Source: Methanobacteriota archaeon
GTDB lineage: Archaea; Thermoplasmatota; Poseidoniia; Poseidoniales; Thalassarchaeaceae
Direction of reading: 5' to 3'
NCBI GenBank assembly: GCA_002685415.1
Contig: NYXO01000011.1
Location: 12,470 to 18,594 of the forward strand
Length of the DNA: 6,125 nucleotides
The position numbers and the translations under genes are program-made. This document shows, one piece after another, positions 1 through 6,084 of the stretch; the stretch's first letter is position 1; the number at the start of each line of letters is the position of its first letter. A model generated the notes under the pieces. The model was given only the letters and a program-made list of their open reading frames with translations, was not told the origin of the DNA and ran no database searches.

Positions 1-71
1 AAAGCCACTCAATCGATACCGACGAGACAGGCGGCTTCGGGAGCGAATTCGACCCCGCGGATTGGGTTTGA
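1..71 (+). CDS. 3' end of an unidentified upstream gene (partial)
   Basis: The third forward frame is open from the window edge to a TGA at 69-71 and gives about 22 residues, ending in F-D-P-A-D-W-V. It is preferred over the other two forward frames because its composition is protein-like (Asp/Glu/Gly-rich and acidic). The alternatives are Arg-rich and implausible, or run on into the intergenic region. The function cannot be inferred from so short a tail. The gene runs in the same direction as the large surface-protein gene and ends 127 bp before it. A promoter-like element lies in that gap, so the two are probably separate transcription units. The frame choice is moderately secure; the identity is unknown. 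Confidence 0.5.
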   Translation, partial: SHSIDTDETGGFGSEFDPADWV

Positions 72-84
72 ATCTTCACTAGAA

Positions 85-110
85 TGGGACGAAATTTCCT
101 GTTTGTCCTA
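85..110 (+). terminator. Weak hairpin plus U-rich stretch after the upstream gene
   Basis: Bases 85-90 can pair with 105-110 (six pairs, one of them G-U), leaving a 14-base loop that holds the pyrimidine-rich stretch at about 95-104. Archaeal termination usually needs only U-rich RNA, and this stretch is short and interrupted. It is a possible terminator for the gene ending at 71, with low confidence. Confidence 0.2.
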
Positions 111-140
111 GGGTGAATGGATGACGCGTGAGCGTGTAGG

Positions 141-149
141 TTAAGTATT
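141..149 (+). promoter_or_regulatory. Putative archaeal TATA box for the large surface-protein gene
   Basis: TTAAGTATT is the most TATA-like A/T run in the gap between the upstream stop (71) and the start codon at 199. With usual archaeal spacing, transcription would start near 168-172, giving a leader of about 30 nt that still contains the Shine-Dalgarno site at 187-192. No convincing BRE is seen just upstream. The core AAGTATT recurs exactly at 163-169, 20 bp downstream, so the second copy could be an alternative element or part of an operator. Confidence 0.4.
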
Positions 150-186
150 CAAAGAAACCAACAAGTATTGTTGTAGCAGCAATGCT

Positions 187-192
187 GGAGGG
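187..192 (+). promoter_or_regulatory. Shine-Dalgarno site of the large surface-protein gene
   Basis: GGAGGG lies six bases before the ATG at 199. It is a strong match to the 16S anti-Shine-Dalgarno sequence at good spacing, and it decides the start. An overlapping out-of-frame ATG at 194-196 is only one base after the site. The next in-frame ATG (codon 10) would remove the Lys/Arg-rich start of the signal peptide. Confidence 0.75.
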
Positions 193-198
193 AATGAG

Positions 199-297
199 AT
201 GGAGACAAAGAAGGTAAGGAGTAGTATGACACTGGTTCTCATCATGGTGATGAGCCTGTTTGCTACGTTAGAATTCTCAGATAGAGCAGAAGGAAGC
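199..297 (+). other. Sec signal peptide (residues 1 to about 33)
   Basis: The start is basic (K4, K5, R7), followed by a hydrophobic core at about residues 10-25 rich in Leu, Val, Met and Ile, then a polar stretch with S-D-R-A-E-G. Cleavage near residues 31-34 is likely, but the exact site is not certain. No lipobox cysteine is present, so it is not a lipoprotein. No twin-arginine motif is present, so Sec export is expected. Confidence 0.8.
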
Positions 298-3200
298 GAG
301 ATAGTTGTAACAGATGCGATACAGATAGTCGCGAGTGGAACTCACAACGACAGAATGGTTGCAATGGATGCCGACTCAATGGGTAACACGCACTTCGTAT
401 GGAGTAGAAACACCCAACACCTATACTACAAAATGCTCGATCCTAGAGGAGAAGTTCTAATCGATGAAACCCAGATCTCCAATCCTGGCACACACCGTGC
501 TAATCATCCAGATATCGCTGTAGATCACGCTGACAAGGTTCACATCGTTTGGACTGACAAATCAGGTCAGTGGACCATATTCTACACTCTCTTAGACCCA
601 GCCCAAGACGACCAAGACGGTAGCGCGGGTTTAGATGCCGTACTTTCGATAATCAATGACGAAGAAATAGCCAGCCACCAACAGAATCGTGATTGGCCTG
701 CTGTAGCTGTAGACTCTAAGAACAATCCACACATAGTTTGGGAAGATTCCTACGAACCACTCGACAAATTTTACCAACAGCCCCAGATTTACTACTCAAT
801 GCTGGAAATCGACCGTCCAGGCCGCCAAGCAATTGTTGCAATAGGAAACACACTCCTGACTCCAATTATCGGACACAAGGGCCACCCAGATATTGCAATC
901 GATGCTGATGATTTCGTACAGATAGTCTGGGACGACACTCGCGGCGGTAAGGTGGAGATGGTCGCACCAATCGATACATCCGGCTCGATGAACACTGAAT
1001 GGGCCGACATGTGCGTTGTATTCTATGGAGGAAACTTCGCTAGTGGAGGCGCATTCCAAGGACTGAAGCCAATGCTCGAAGACGGTAACATTACCGTATT
1101 CGAAACACTCTATGCACTCAGTGGAAACTGGCCATCAGCAGCCACCTCCGGTAACTGTGCTACCGCATACCAAACAGGAGGCTCTGGAAGCCAAGGACCA
1201 CGCACTACACACTTAGGCCAGACTCCGTTAGATGATTCTGGTGGCATTCGATATCTAACTGAGGTAGTCTATGATGGCCAAGCAACGAACCTTCCTCAAG
1301 ACGGAGGATATTACTCGGAATTCTGGGGCCCAGGTACAACTTGGGCCTGCCTGTCTTGGAGAGATGCGCAAGGACGCATGGGTAATGCAGCAAACCCACC
1401 CACACAGTTGGATCACAGATGGAACCCGAATGCAACTAAGATCGTAATTCCAATTTCAGACGAAGGCCCATACGGAGGAGATCCAGCACAGGCCTCTGAT
1501 GATATTCAAAGTATCAATGAGGCACACGATGCTTGCGTAGAGGCAGGAGTCGTTCCTGTACCGCTGTTAGCCGCAGGTTGGGGCCAAGGCTCTACAGAAG
1601 TAGGATCTCACATGCAAGACCTTGCTCAGTGTCCAAACGGATTCGTCTCAGTCGGGACAAGAACCTGCCCAGGATCGACACTAAGGAACACAGATGCAGG
1701 CGGAAAGATGTACAGCTTCCCTACCTCATCAGGTAGTGCAAGCGAACTTCAACAAATGGTCGAAGCGCTAGTGTATCTTGCAACTAATAATTCTCGTGAG
1801 ATATTTTTGACAATCCTTGACCCTTATTCTGTATTGGAAAATCCCCCTCCTGGTTGGACAAAGGGAACATCCGGAACTACCGTAACCAATAATCAGTATG
1901 TAGAGGATATCGGACCATCTACTGACCAATTGGGATATGGTCACTTAGTTGTCGTAAATGACACTCGAATCACCCTTCAGGACGCATTCAGTTTACACCC
2001 ATCAATCGCAATCGATACTTCCGGAAACACACACATTGCATGGATGGACGGCCGGGCCTATGGATTCGACATAGATGTCAACTACGAGATTTACTACACC
2101 AGGCTAAGACTTCGTGGCTCTGCAGCTTGGGACGGAGCTCCTTCAGGACTACCGTCCTATGGAATAAAGCAAATCACGGACTCTCCGATATCAACCGTTG
2201 AGGGCTTGAATAACATAGACAGCCAAAGGCCATTTGGTGTAAATTCCCACATGCCAGAAATTCTAACCGATTCCTTTGACAACGTCCACATTACATGGCT
2301 TGACAATGGAAATGAGACTCAGGGCGAGACAATAATGTACACTCGCCTAAATCACACAAATGATGCTCATCCGAACGGTTTCCCTCTCAACTCATTGGCG
2401 TCCGGAATAATTGAGCCATGGGAACTTCACGAAATCTCATTTTGGGATTCAGATAAGTTAGGCCCCAACTCACCTTATGCTCCAGATCTAGGACAGCCAC
2501 CTGCATTCGCAAATGATCTAGGTAGTGGGGTTCACATCGCTTGGTCTGATACAAACCGCTGTGACGAAAACAACAACCAAGGAAGATACACTCTCTGTTA
2601 CGTACATGTACTAACAGGACTGGTATCAGTGGATTTAGCGGATGACGAGACATTCTATCACACCATTGAACCGGGTCAGCAGACCACTTACAACATGACG
2701 ATCTCAAACCCCACTCCAGGGCCGGCAGAACTTGTTGCAGATACTTACCAGGTAAGTTTGCTTGGTGTACCAAATAATTGGACTGTAACCTTGTTCTTTT
2801 CCACCAACCACACACCAATTTTCGACTCAACACCAGTATTCCTTCGTGGTGGAGATGTAGTGCCAGTATACATGCGCGTTCGAGCACCAACCATTTATCA
2901 GGCCAACGAAGATGAACTAGCCGCAATCACCGTTAGTGTCGTCTCCAACAAGGATCCAGCGATTAATGATGAGAGACTTACGTTGACTCTGATGGACGTA
3001 GTTCACGGAATTAACCTCGATACCAGTCATTATCAGGTAGACGTAGAACAGGGTCAATCAGCAATCTTCTCGATTACTGTAACGAATACAGGGAATGTAT
3101 ACGATACGTTTGCATTCTACGACCCAACAACTCACGAAGGTCAAACGGAATGGGGCTTACCTTTCGGTTGGGGCATTTCCTTCCCAACATCGCTTTCACT

Positions 3201-5298
3201 CGATCCAACACAATCGGTGACACGCAACTTACAAGTTAGCGTTCCAACCTCTCAAGAACCAGGTACATTCGTCATTTATCTGAAAGGCTGGTCTACTGGA
3301 GAACCAGTATTATCGATAGATAGAGGGACTTTTGATGTACTCGAGTTGTGGGTTAATGTATCGATAAGAAGTTCTGGAAATATTATCTTCAATGTTGGAG
3401 AAACAAAACAAGATGTTCTGCCGGGAGAATGTTCCCAATTTGACATAGCTGTCACTAAGCACTACACACCTGGTTGGCTTGAATTTACAACCCCAGGCGG
3501 CCCCGATGAAAGGCCATCTGAGATTTCTGAATCAACATGGCGTTTTGATAACTGGGTAGTTGACCTAGATTTCGAAGGTGCGCCTGGAGGTAACGGAATA
3601 GCAGATAATGACCCGAGATATTGGGGCGTTATTGATACGCCATACACTGTTACTGCAATAATGTGCGCCCCGTACAACGCAACCGCGGGTCTTGGTGAAG
3701 CTGTCACCGTTAAGGCGAATTTAGAAGGGGCACCAAAGGTCAGAGACTCTGTTGTACTACAAACAAATGTAATCCAAGTCTACGACTTAGATGCAACAGT
3801 TCCACAAAACAATCTCGAATTACACCCTGGAGAATCTTTCCAATTGGACACTACGATCGAGAACACAGGCAATGGACCTGACAGATTCGACATTGCTGTA
3901 AATTCGATAACCGACTCAAATGGAGGTTCAGCAGTATGGGATATCGAGATCCCTCGAGTAACCTTCGAAGAGCTCGAAAGAGACACATCACAAGAAGTGC
4001 CGATTTACATTAATATCCCGGAGAAGACCTACGCGGGTGAATACACAGTTCGTCTCGATGTATTGAGTGAGGAACCGTATGATGGTACCAAATTGAGAGA
4101 CACAATTGTTCTGAATGTCGAAGTCGTGGAATTCCATGATATGAGAATAGAATTAGATCCAGCGATTGAATCGAAAATCAAAACTACCGCGCCAGGTAGA
4201 ACTGTAAGATTCACAATGAATGTCAGTAACTTTGGAAACGTCGATGATCACCCATCGATCCACAACCACACAGAGAACTCTGCCGGTTGGGACCCAGTTC
4301 CTGGAATGAACACCCTCAGCGGTTGGAACATCAATTATGCTTTGATAGAAGGATTCGATACAGAGTTCCCAATAGAGCGACCATGTATTCAATTGACCGT
4401 CGGTCAAGATATCCCAACAGAAGACTGCTATGTGACTGCTGTGGGAACTTCTGCAGGAACGGTGATGCTTCCAGTAATGCCTGCATACACTACTTTACAA
4501 TTAGTCGCAATAATCGAAATAGATCCAGGAGCGACACTACAAGATCGCCAAATCGGAATAAAGGTACTATCCGCATTTGGCTCGTCAGAAATCGAAGGTG
4601 ACCACGACGAGACCCCAATTTGGGACGACTCCTGTACTATCGATCAAAATGAAGATGGTATACCAGACCTTACTCGACCATTCTGTGACACTAATGAGCA
4701 AATCCTTGAGCTCCGATTGAGAGCTCCTGATCTTGAAATTGTGGATGTCGACGTTGACTCAACTAAAGCCAAGGTCGGAGAAATGTTGCCTGTAACTGTA
4801 GAAATAAGGAACATTGGAAACATACACGCTACAGATGTCAACATCATTCTATGTGTCGATCAATCAAAGAGGTCGATTGAGAAGAATGGTTGCTTAGAGG
4901 AAAACGTAGCCTACAGACAACTAATCGAGGCGGTAATGCCTGTTGGAAGAAGTGGAGAAGATTCTCCTCCGAAGATTACACTTCTTTACCTAGTGAAAGC
5001 GGGAACTCATGATGTGGTTGTTGTTGTCGACCCAGACAATAATATCGTTGAATCTAATGAAGACAACAACATAATGTCCGTTCCCGGTGGAGAAATGGGT
5101 TCGAATTGGGGAGCACTCGATCTAGGAGTTGAGGTAGTCGCTCAGTATTCAGTCCCAGCAATCATCCTAGGTGCAACAATTGCTCTGATGTGGGTTGCTG
5201 GAGTCGTCATGTACGGACGCAGAATGGAGGCTCTGACCCGCTTCGCGGAAAAGAGCAGCTTGATGGCTAACCTAAGCGATGACGACCAAGTATTCTGA
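199..5298 (+). CDS. Giant surface protein: seven-repeat beta-propeller with inserted VWA domain, Ig-like stalk, CARDB, C-terminal membrane anchor
   Basis: This 1699-residue protein is predicted to be secreted by Sec and held by one C-terminal helix, so nearly all of it lies outside the cell. Seen in order: a signal peptide (1 to about 33); seven propeller-type repeats (about 41-806) with conserved tryptophans at 68, 118, 181, 244, 615, 700 and 782; a von Willebrand A-like domain inside the fourth repeat (about 251-531) with MIDAS motif D259-T-S-G-S263 and I-S-D421-E-G-P; about five Ig-like domains of the NEW3/'NTGN' kind (about 815-1508); a D-x-N-x-D-G-x-x-D calcium loop (1482-1490); a CARDB domain (about 1509-1628); a transmembrane helix (about 1651-1672); and a tail of about 27 residues starting G-R-R. 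Several N-x-S/T sequons are present. The family knowledge used is that MIDAS VWA domains bind ligands through a divalent metal, and that CARDB and NEW3 domains act as adhesion or stalk modules. A surface adhesin or receptor is therefore inferred; the ligand is unknown. The gene looks monocistronic. There is no sign of a frameshift or truncation. Confidence 0.9.
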   Translation: METKKVRSSMTLVLIMVMSLFATLEFSDRAEGSEIVVTDAIQIVASGTHNDRMVAMDADSMGNTHFVWSRNTQHLYYKMLDPRGEVLIDETQISNPGTHRANHPDIAVDHADKVHIVWTDKSGQWTIFYTLLDPAQDDQDGSAGLDAVLSIINDEEIASHQQNRDWPAVAVDSKNNPHIVWEDSYEPLDKFYQQPQIYYSMLEIDRPGRQAIVAIGNTLLTPIIGHKGHPDIAIDADDFVQIVWDDTRGGKVEMVAPIDTSGSMNTEWADMCVVFYGGNFASGGAFQGLKPMLEDGNITVFETLYALSGNWPSAATSGNCATAYQTGGSGSQGPRTTHLGQTPLDDSGGIRYLTEVVYDGQATNLPQDGGYYSEFWGPGTTWACLSWRDAQGRMGNAANPPTQLDHRWNPNATKIVIPISDEGPYGGDPAQASDDIQSINEAHDACVEAGVVPVPLLAAGWGQGSTEVGSHMQDLAQCPNGFVSVGTRTCPGSTLRNTDAGGKMYSFPTSSGSASELQQMVEALVYLATNNSREIFLTILDPYSVLENPPPGWTKGTSGTTVTNNQYVEDIGPSTDQLGYGHLVVVNDTRITLQDAFSLHPSIAIDTSGNTHIAWMDGRAYGFDIDVNYEIYYTRLRLRGSAAWDGAPSGLPSYGIKQITDSPISTVEGLNNIDSQRPFGVNSHMPEILTDSFDNVHITWLDNGNETQGETIMYTRLNHTNDAHPNGFPLNSLASGIIEPWELHEISFWDSDKLGPNSPYAPDLGQPPAFANDLGSGVHIAWSDTNRCDENNNQGRYTLCYVHVLTGLVSVDLADDETFYHTIEPGQQTTYNMTISNPTPGPAELVADTYQVSLLGVPNNWTVTLFFSTNHTPIFDSTPVFLRGGDVVPVYMRVRAPTIYQANEDELAAITVSVVSNKDPAINDERLTLTLMDVVHGINLDTSHYQVDVEQGQSAIFSITVTNTGNVYDTFAFYDPTTHEGQTEWGLPFGWGISFPTSLSLDPTQSVTRNLQVSVPTSQEPGTFVIYLKGWSTGEPVLSIDRGTFDVLELWVNVSIRSSGNIIFNVGETKQDVLPGECSQFDIAVTKHYTPGWLEFTTPGGPDERPSEISESTWRFDNWVVDLDFEGAPGGNGIADNDPRYWGVIDTPYTVTAIMCAPYNATAGLGEAVTVKANLEGAPKVRDSVVLQTNVIQVYDLDATVPQNNLELHPGESFQLDTTIENTGNGPDRFDIAVNSITDSNGGSAVWDIEIPRVTFEELERDTSQEVPIYINIPEKTYAGEYTVRLDVLSEEPYDGTKLRDTIVLNVEVVEFHDMRIELDPAIESKIKTTAPGRTVRFTMNVSNFGNVDDHPSIHNHTENSAGWDPVPGMNTLSGWNINYALIEGFDTEFPIERPCIQLTVGQDIPTEDCYVTAVGTSAGTVMLPVMPAYTTLQLVAIIEIDPGATLQDRQIGIKVLSAFGSSEIEGDHDETPIWDDSCTIDQNEDGIPDLTRPFCDTNEQILELRLRAPDLEIVDVDVDSTKAKVGEMLPVTVEIRNIGNIHATDVNIILCVDQSKRSIEKNGCLEENVAYRQLIEAVMPVGRSGEDSPPKITLLYLVKAGTHDVVVVVDPDNNIVESNEDNNIMSVPGGEMGSNWGALDLGVEVVAQYSVPAIILGATIALMWVAGVVMYGRRMEALTRFAEKSSLMANLSDDDQVF
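319..2616 (+). repeat. Seven propeller-type repeats (residues about 41-806)
   Basis: Seven protein repeats share the pattern P-x-I-A-x-D, four to six residues, (V)H-I-x-W-x-D, a turn, then I-Y-Y-x-x-L-D. The H-I-x-W cores end at W68, W118, W181, W244, W615, W700 and W782. Copy 1 is H-F-V-W and copy 4 is Q-I-V-W. Each unit also has a preceding strand such as T-Q-I-S or T-R-I-T, which gives four strands per unit, as in a beta-propeller blade. The N-terminal strand near residues 36-46 could close the ring against the last blade. Gaps between repeats are irregular (50 to 85 residues) apart from the 371-residue gap holding the VWA domain. The repeats are visible in protein but diverged in DNA. The propeller fold is inferred; the repeat itself is seen directly. 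Confidence 0.75.
949..1791 (+). other. von Willebrand factor A-like domain inserted in propeller repeat 4 (residues about 251-531)
   Basis: A hydrophobic strand ending in I-D-T-S-G-S-M (residues 258-264) carries the D-x-S-x-S MIDAS motif that coordinates a divalent metal in VWA domains. The later strand K-I-V-I-P-I-S-D-E-G-P (414-424) supplies the usual downstream Asp (D421). It is followed by a helix (about 434-449) and the strand G-V-V-P-V-P-L-L-A-A-G (450-460), a typical VWA order. A final amphipathic helix (514-530) ends the domain. The segment between MIDAS and D421 is about 150 residues, longer than normal, and rich in Gly, Trp and Cys, so the canonical MIDAS threonine cannot be placed with confidence. 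Six cysteines (272, 320, 384, 446, 478, 490) fall in the domain. Confidence 0.8.
2641..4722 (+). other. Ig-like stalk of about five domains (residues about 815-1508)
   Basis: Approximate units are 815-936, 937-1056, 1057-1192, 1193-1314 and 1315-1508. The second and fourth are clear NEW3/DUF11-like beta-sandwiches: P-G or Q-G followed by a strand, then I-x-V-T-N-T-G-N or I-E-N-T-G-N, and a closing strand before the next unit. The first has T-I-S-N-P-T-P. The fifth has V-S-N-F-G-N and a long insertion with the cysteine pair 1396/1410. The third lacks the N-T-G-N signature and has its own pair, 1078/1156, so its fold is less certain. Such arrays usually act as spacers in surface proteins. The domain borders are estimates made by eye. 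Confidence 0.65.
4642..4668 (+). other. Thrombospondin-3/EF-hand-like calcium loop (residues 1482-1490)
   Basis: D1482-x-N-x-D-G-x-x-D1490 matches the calcium-binding loop found in thrombospondin type 3 repeats, dockerins and related EF-hand-like loops. It is a single copy, placed between the last Ig-like domain and CARDB and flanked by C1479 and C1496. Calcium binding is inferred from the motif alone. Confidence 0.55.
4723..5082 (+). other. CARDB domain (residues about 1509-1628)
   Basis: It starts with A-P-D-L-E-I (1509-1514), continues with the strand containing I-R-N-I-G-N (1536-1541), and ends with the diagnostic V-D-P-D-N-N-I-V-E-S-N-E-D-N-N (1610-1624). This is the typical signature of CARDB, an adhesion-associated beta-sandwich common in archaeal and bacterial surface proteins. 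C1552 and C1565 could form a short disulfide loop inside it. Confidence 0.85.
5149..5214 (+). other. C-terminal transmembrane helix (residues about 1651-1672)
   Basis: About 22 hydrophobic residues run from S1651 to Y1672. They are followed by G-R-R and a charged tail ending in S-D-D-D-Q-V-F. Together with the N-terminal signal peptide this gives an N-out/C-in topology. The tail of about 27 residues has no recognisable signalling motif. There is no sign of a PGF-CTERM or LPxTG sorting signal, so a plain membrane anchor is expected. Confidence 0.85.
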
Positions 5299-5304
5299 TT
5301 AGAA

Positions 5305-6042
5305 TTAGCGAGCTAGCCACCACGGTAGTGGTGTGCCCTCACGAGCAGCCACTAGGCTGCCCGTGCTTGCGGCGAAGTCACGTAGAAGTCTTTCCCGAAG
5401 TCCTTCCATCATAACTTCAGCATCCATAGATTGGATACGAAGACCCTGAGAAAACAAATCTAGATCCAAAGGTCTTCTTGGATGATTTAGCATAGCATGA
5501 GCAAGTTGCCTCTCCTCATAAGTCTCAGATGATTCATCAATGGTTGGGGCAACTTTCTGCATAACTTGCTGATGTAATGCGATAACCGCATCTCTTTGTT
5601 CGTCTATTCTCTCAAGCGCTTTGTCCATATCGGAAAGCATAGACATGGCCTCGACCAATGGAAGTCGTCGGCGAGTGCCGATATTTTCTACTACCGAGTC
5701 TAAATCTCCTGGTAGATTTGAGGACAATCGAATTGGACCGCCTTTCGGCATAGTTCTATGTTCTGCACGGAATAGATTAGGCCCCAAATCAAGCCTTAGT
5801 GAAAATGATTGATTGACGGTGTACATTTTCTTCGGAGGCCCGCCTTTGACAGAGGGGACTTTCTCAGAATCAACGAACCCAGCCTCTTCCAAAACTCTGA
5901 GGTGCTTTACCACGGCTTGTTGACTAATGTCCAACAATTCGGAAAGCTGCAAAGGGTAGTGTGGCTCCTTTGCGAGATGCTTCAGAATGACTCGACGTGC
6001 CTTGTTTTCAAGGATGTTGAGAGCCTCATCGAAGTCCACCAC
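5305..6042 (-). CDS. ArsR-like winged-helix transcriptional regulator with helical C-terminal domain
   Basis: The 245-residue protein opens with a winged-helix DNA-binding domain (about 5-80). A first helix contains E-N-K-A-R-R-V-I-L-K-H-L, a helix-turn-helix runs from L-S-E-L-L to the recognition helix Q-Q-A-V-V-K-H-L-R-V-L-E (41-52), E-A-G-F-V follows, and then a wing with G-G-P-P-K-K-M-Y (67-74). This layout is typical of archaeal ArsR-family regulators. Residues about 127-165 look like a coiled coil or long helix, and a second helical region (about 175-223) leads to the end P-L-P-W-W-L-A-R. There is no cysteine at all, so it is not a thiol metal sensor of the SmtB/ArsR type; the effector is unknown. 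The start is GTG at 6042, because an in-frame TAA (6046-6048) lies two codons upstream; a second GTG follows directly. No clear Shine-Dalgarno site is seen. It ends 6 bp from the stop of the large surface-protein gene on the opposite strand. Its targets cannot be read from the sequence. Confidence 0.85.
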   Translation of the reverse strand: MVDFDEALNILENKARRVILKHLAKEPHYPLQLSELLDISQQAVVKHLRVLEEAGFVDSEKVPSVKGGPPKKMYTVNQSFSLRLDLGPNLFRAEHRTMPKGGPIRLSSNLPGDLDSVVENIGTRRRLPLVEAMSMLSDMDKALERIDEQRDAVIALHQQVMQKVAPTIDESSETYEERQLAHAMLNHPRRPLDLDLFSQGLRIQSMDAEVMMEGLRERLLRDFAASTGSLVAAREGTPLPWWLAR

Positions 6043-6077
6043 GACTTACCAACCCAAGGTTGTGTAGTGGAGGGGGG

Positions 6078-6084
6078 ATAAAAA
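6078..6084 (-). promoter_or_regulatory. Putative TATA box of the regulator gene
   Basis: Read on the - strand this is TTTTTAT, about 36-42 bases before the GTG start at 6042. Normal archaeal spacing predicts a start site near 6055 and a leader of only about 13 nt, in keeping with the lack of a Shine-Dalgarno site. The element is bracketed by GGG (6075-6077) and CCC (6085-6087). The T-run could instead be a terminator for a - strand gene beyond the window edge. Confidence 0.35.

Noticed and set aside
961..2060. Similar DNA strings around 'aatcgatac' near 10, 970 and 2010
   Set aside because: The shared stretch is about nine bases and arises from recurring I-D-T codons. There is no evidence for a DNA-level repeat or recombination site.
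2387..2926. 179-codon open frame on the - strand
   Set aside because: It lies fully within the large surface-protein gene, has Trp/Cys/His/Arg-rich composition with no domain-like pattern, and has no promoter or ribosome site of its own. It is a shadow frame.
4287..4601. 104-codon + strand open frame
   Set aside because: It overlaps the surface-protein coding frame in a conserved-looking region and encodes an Arg/Asn/Ser-rich, low-quality sequence. It is a shadow frame.
5318..5333. Perfect 6-bp hairpin CACCAC-GGTA-GTGGTG just after the surface-protein stop
   Set aside because: It lies inside the regulator's last codons (including the W-W pair), has no following T-run, and archaeal termination does not normally rely on such hairpins.
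5809..6081. 90-codon + strand open frame antisense to the regulator
   Set aside because: It is complementary to the winged-helix coding region, whose protein is clearly real, and no recognisable domain is present.
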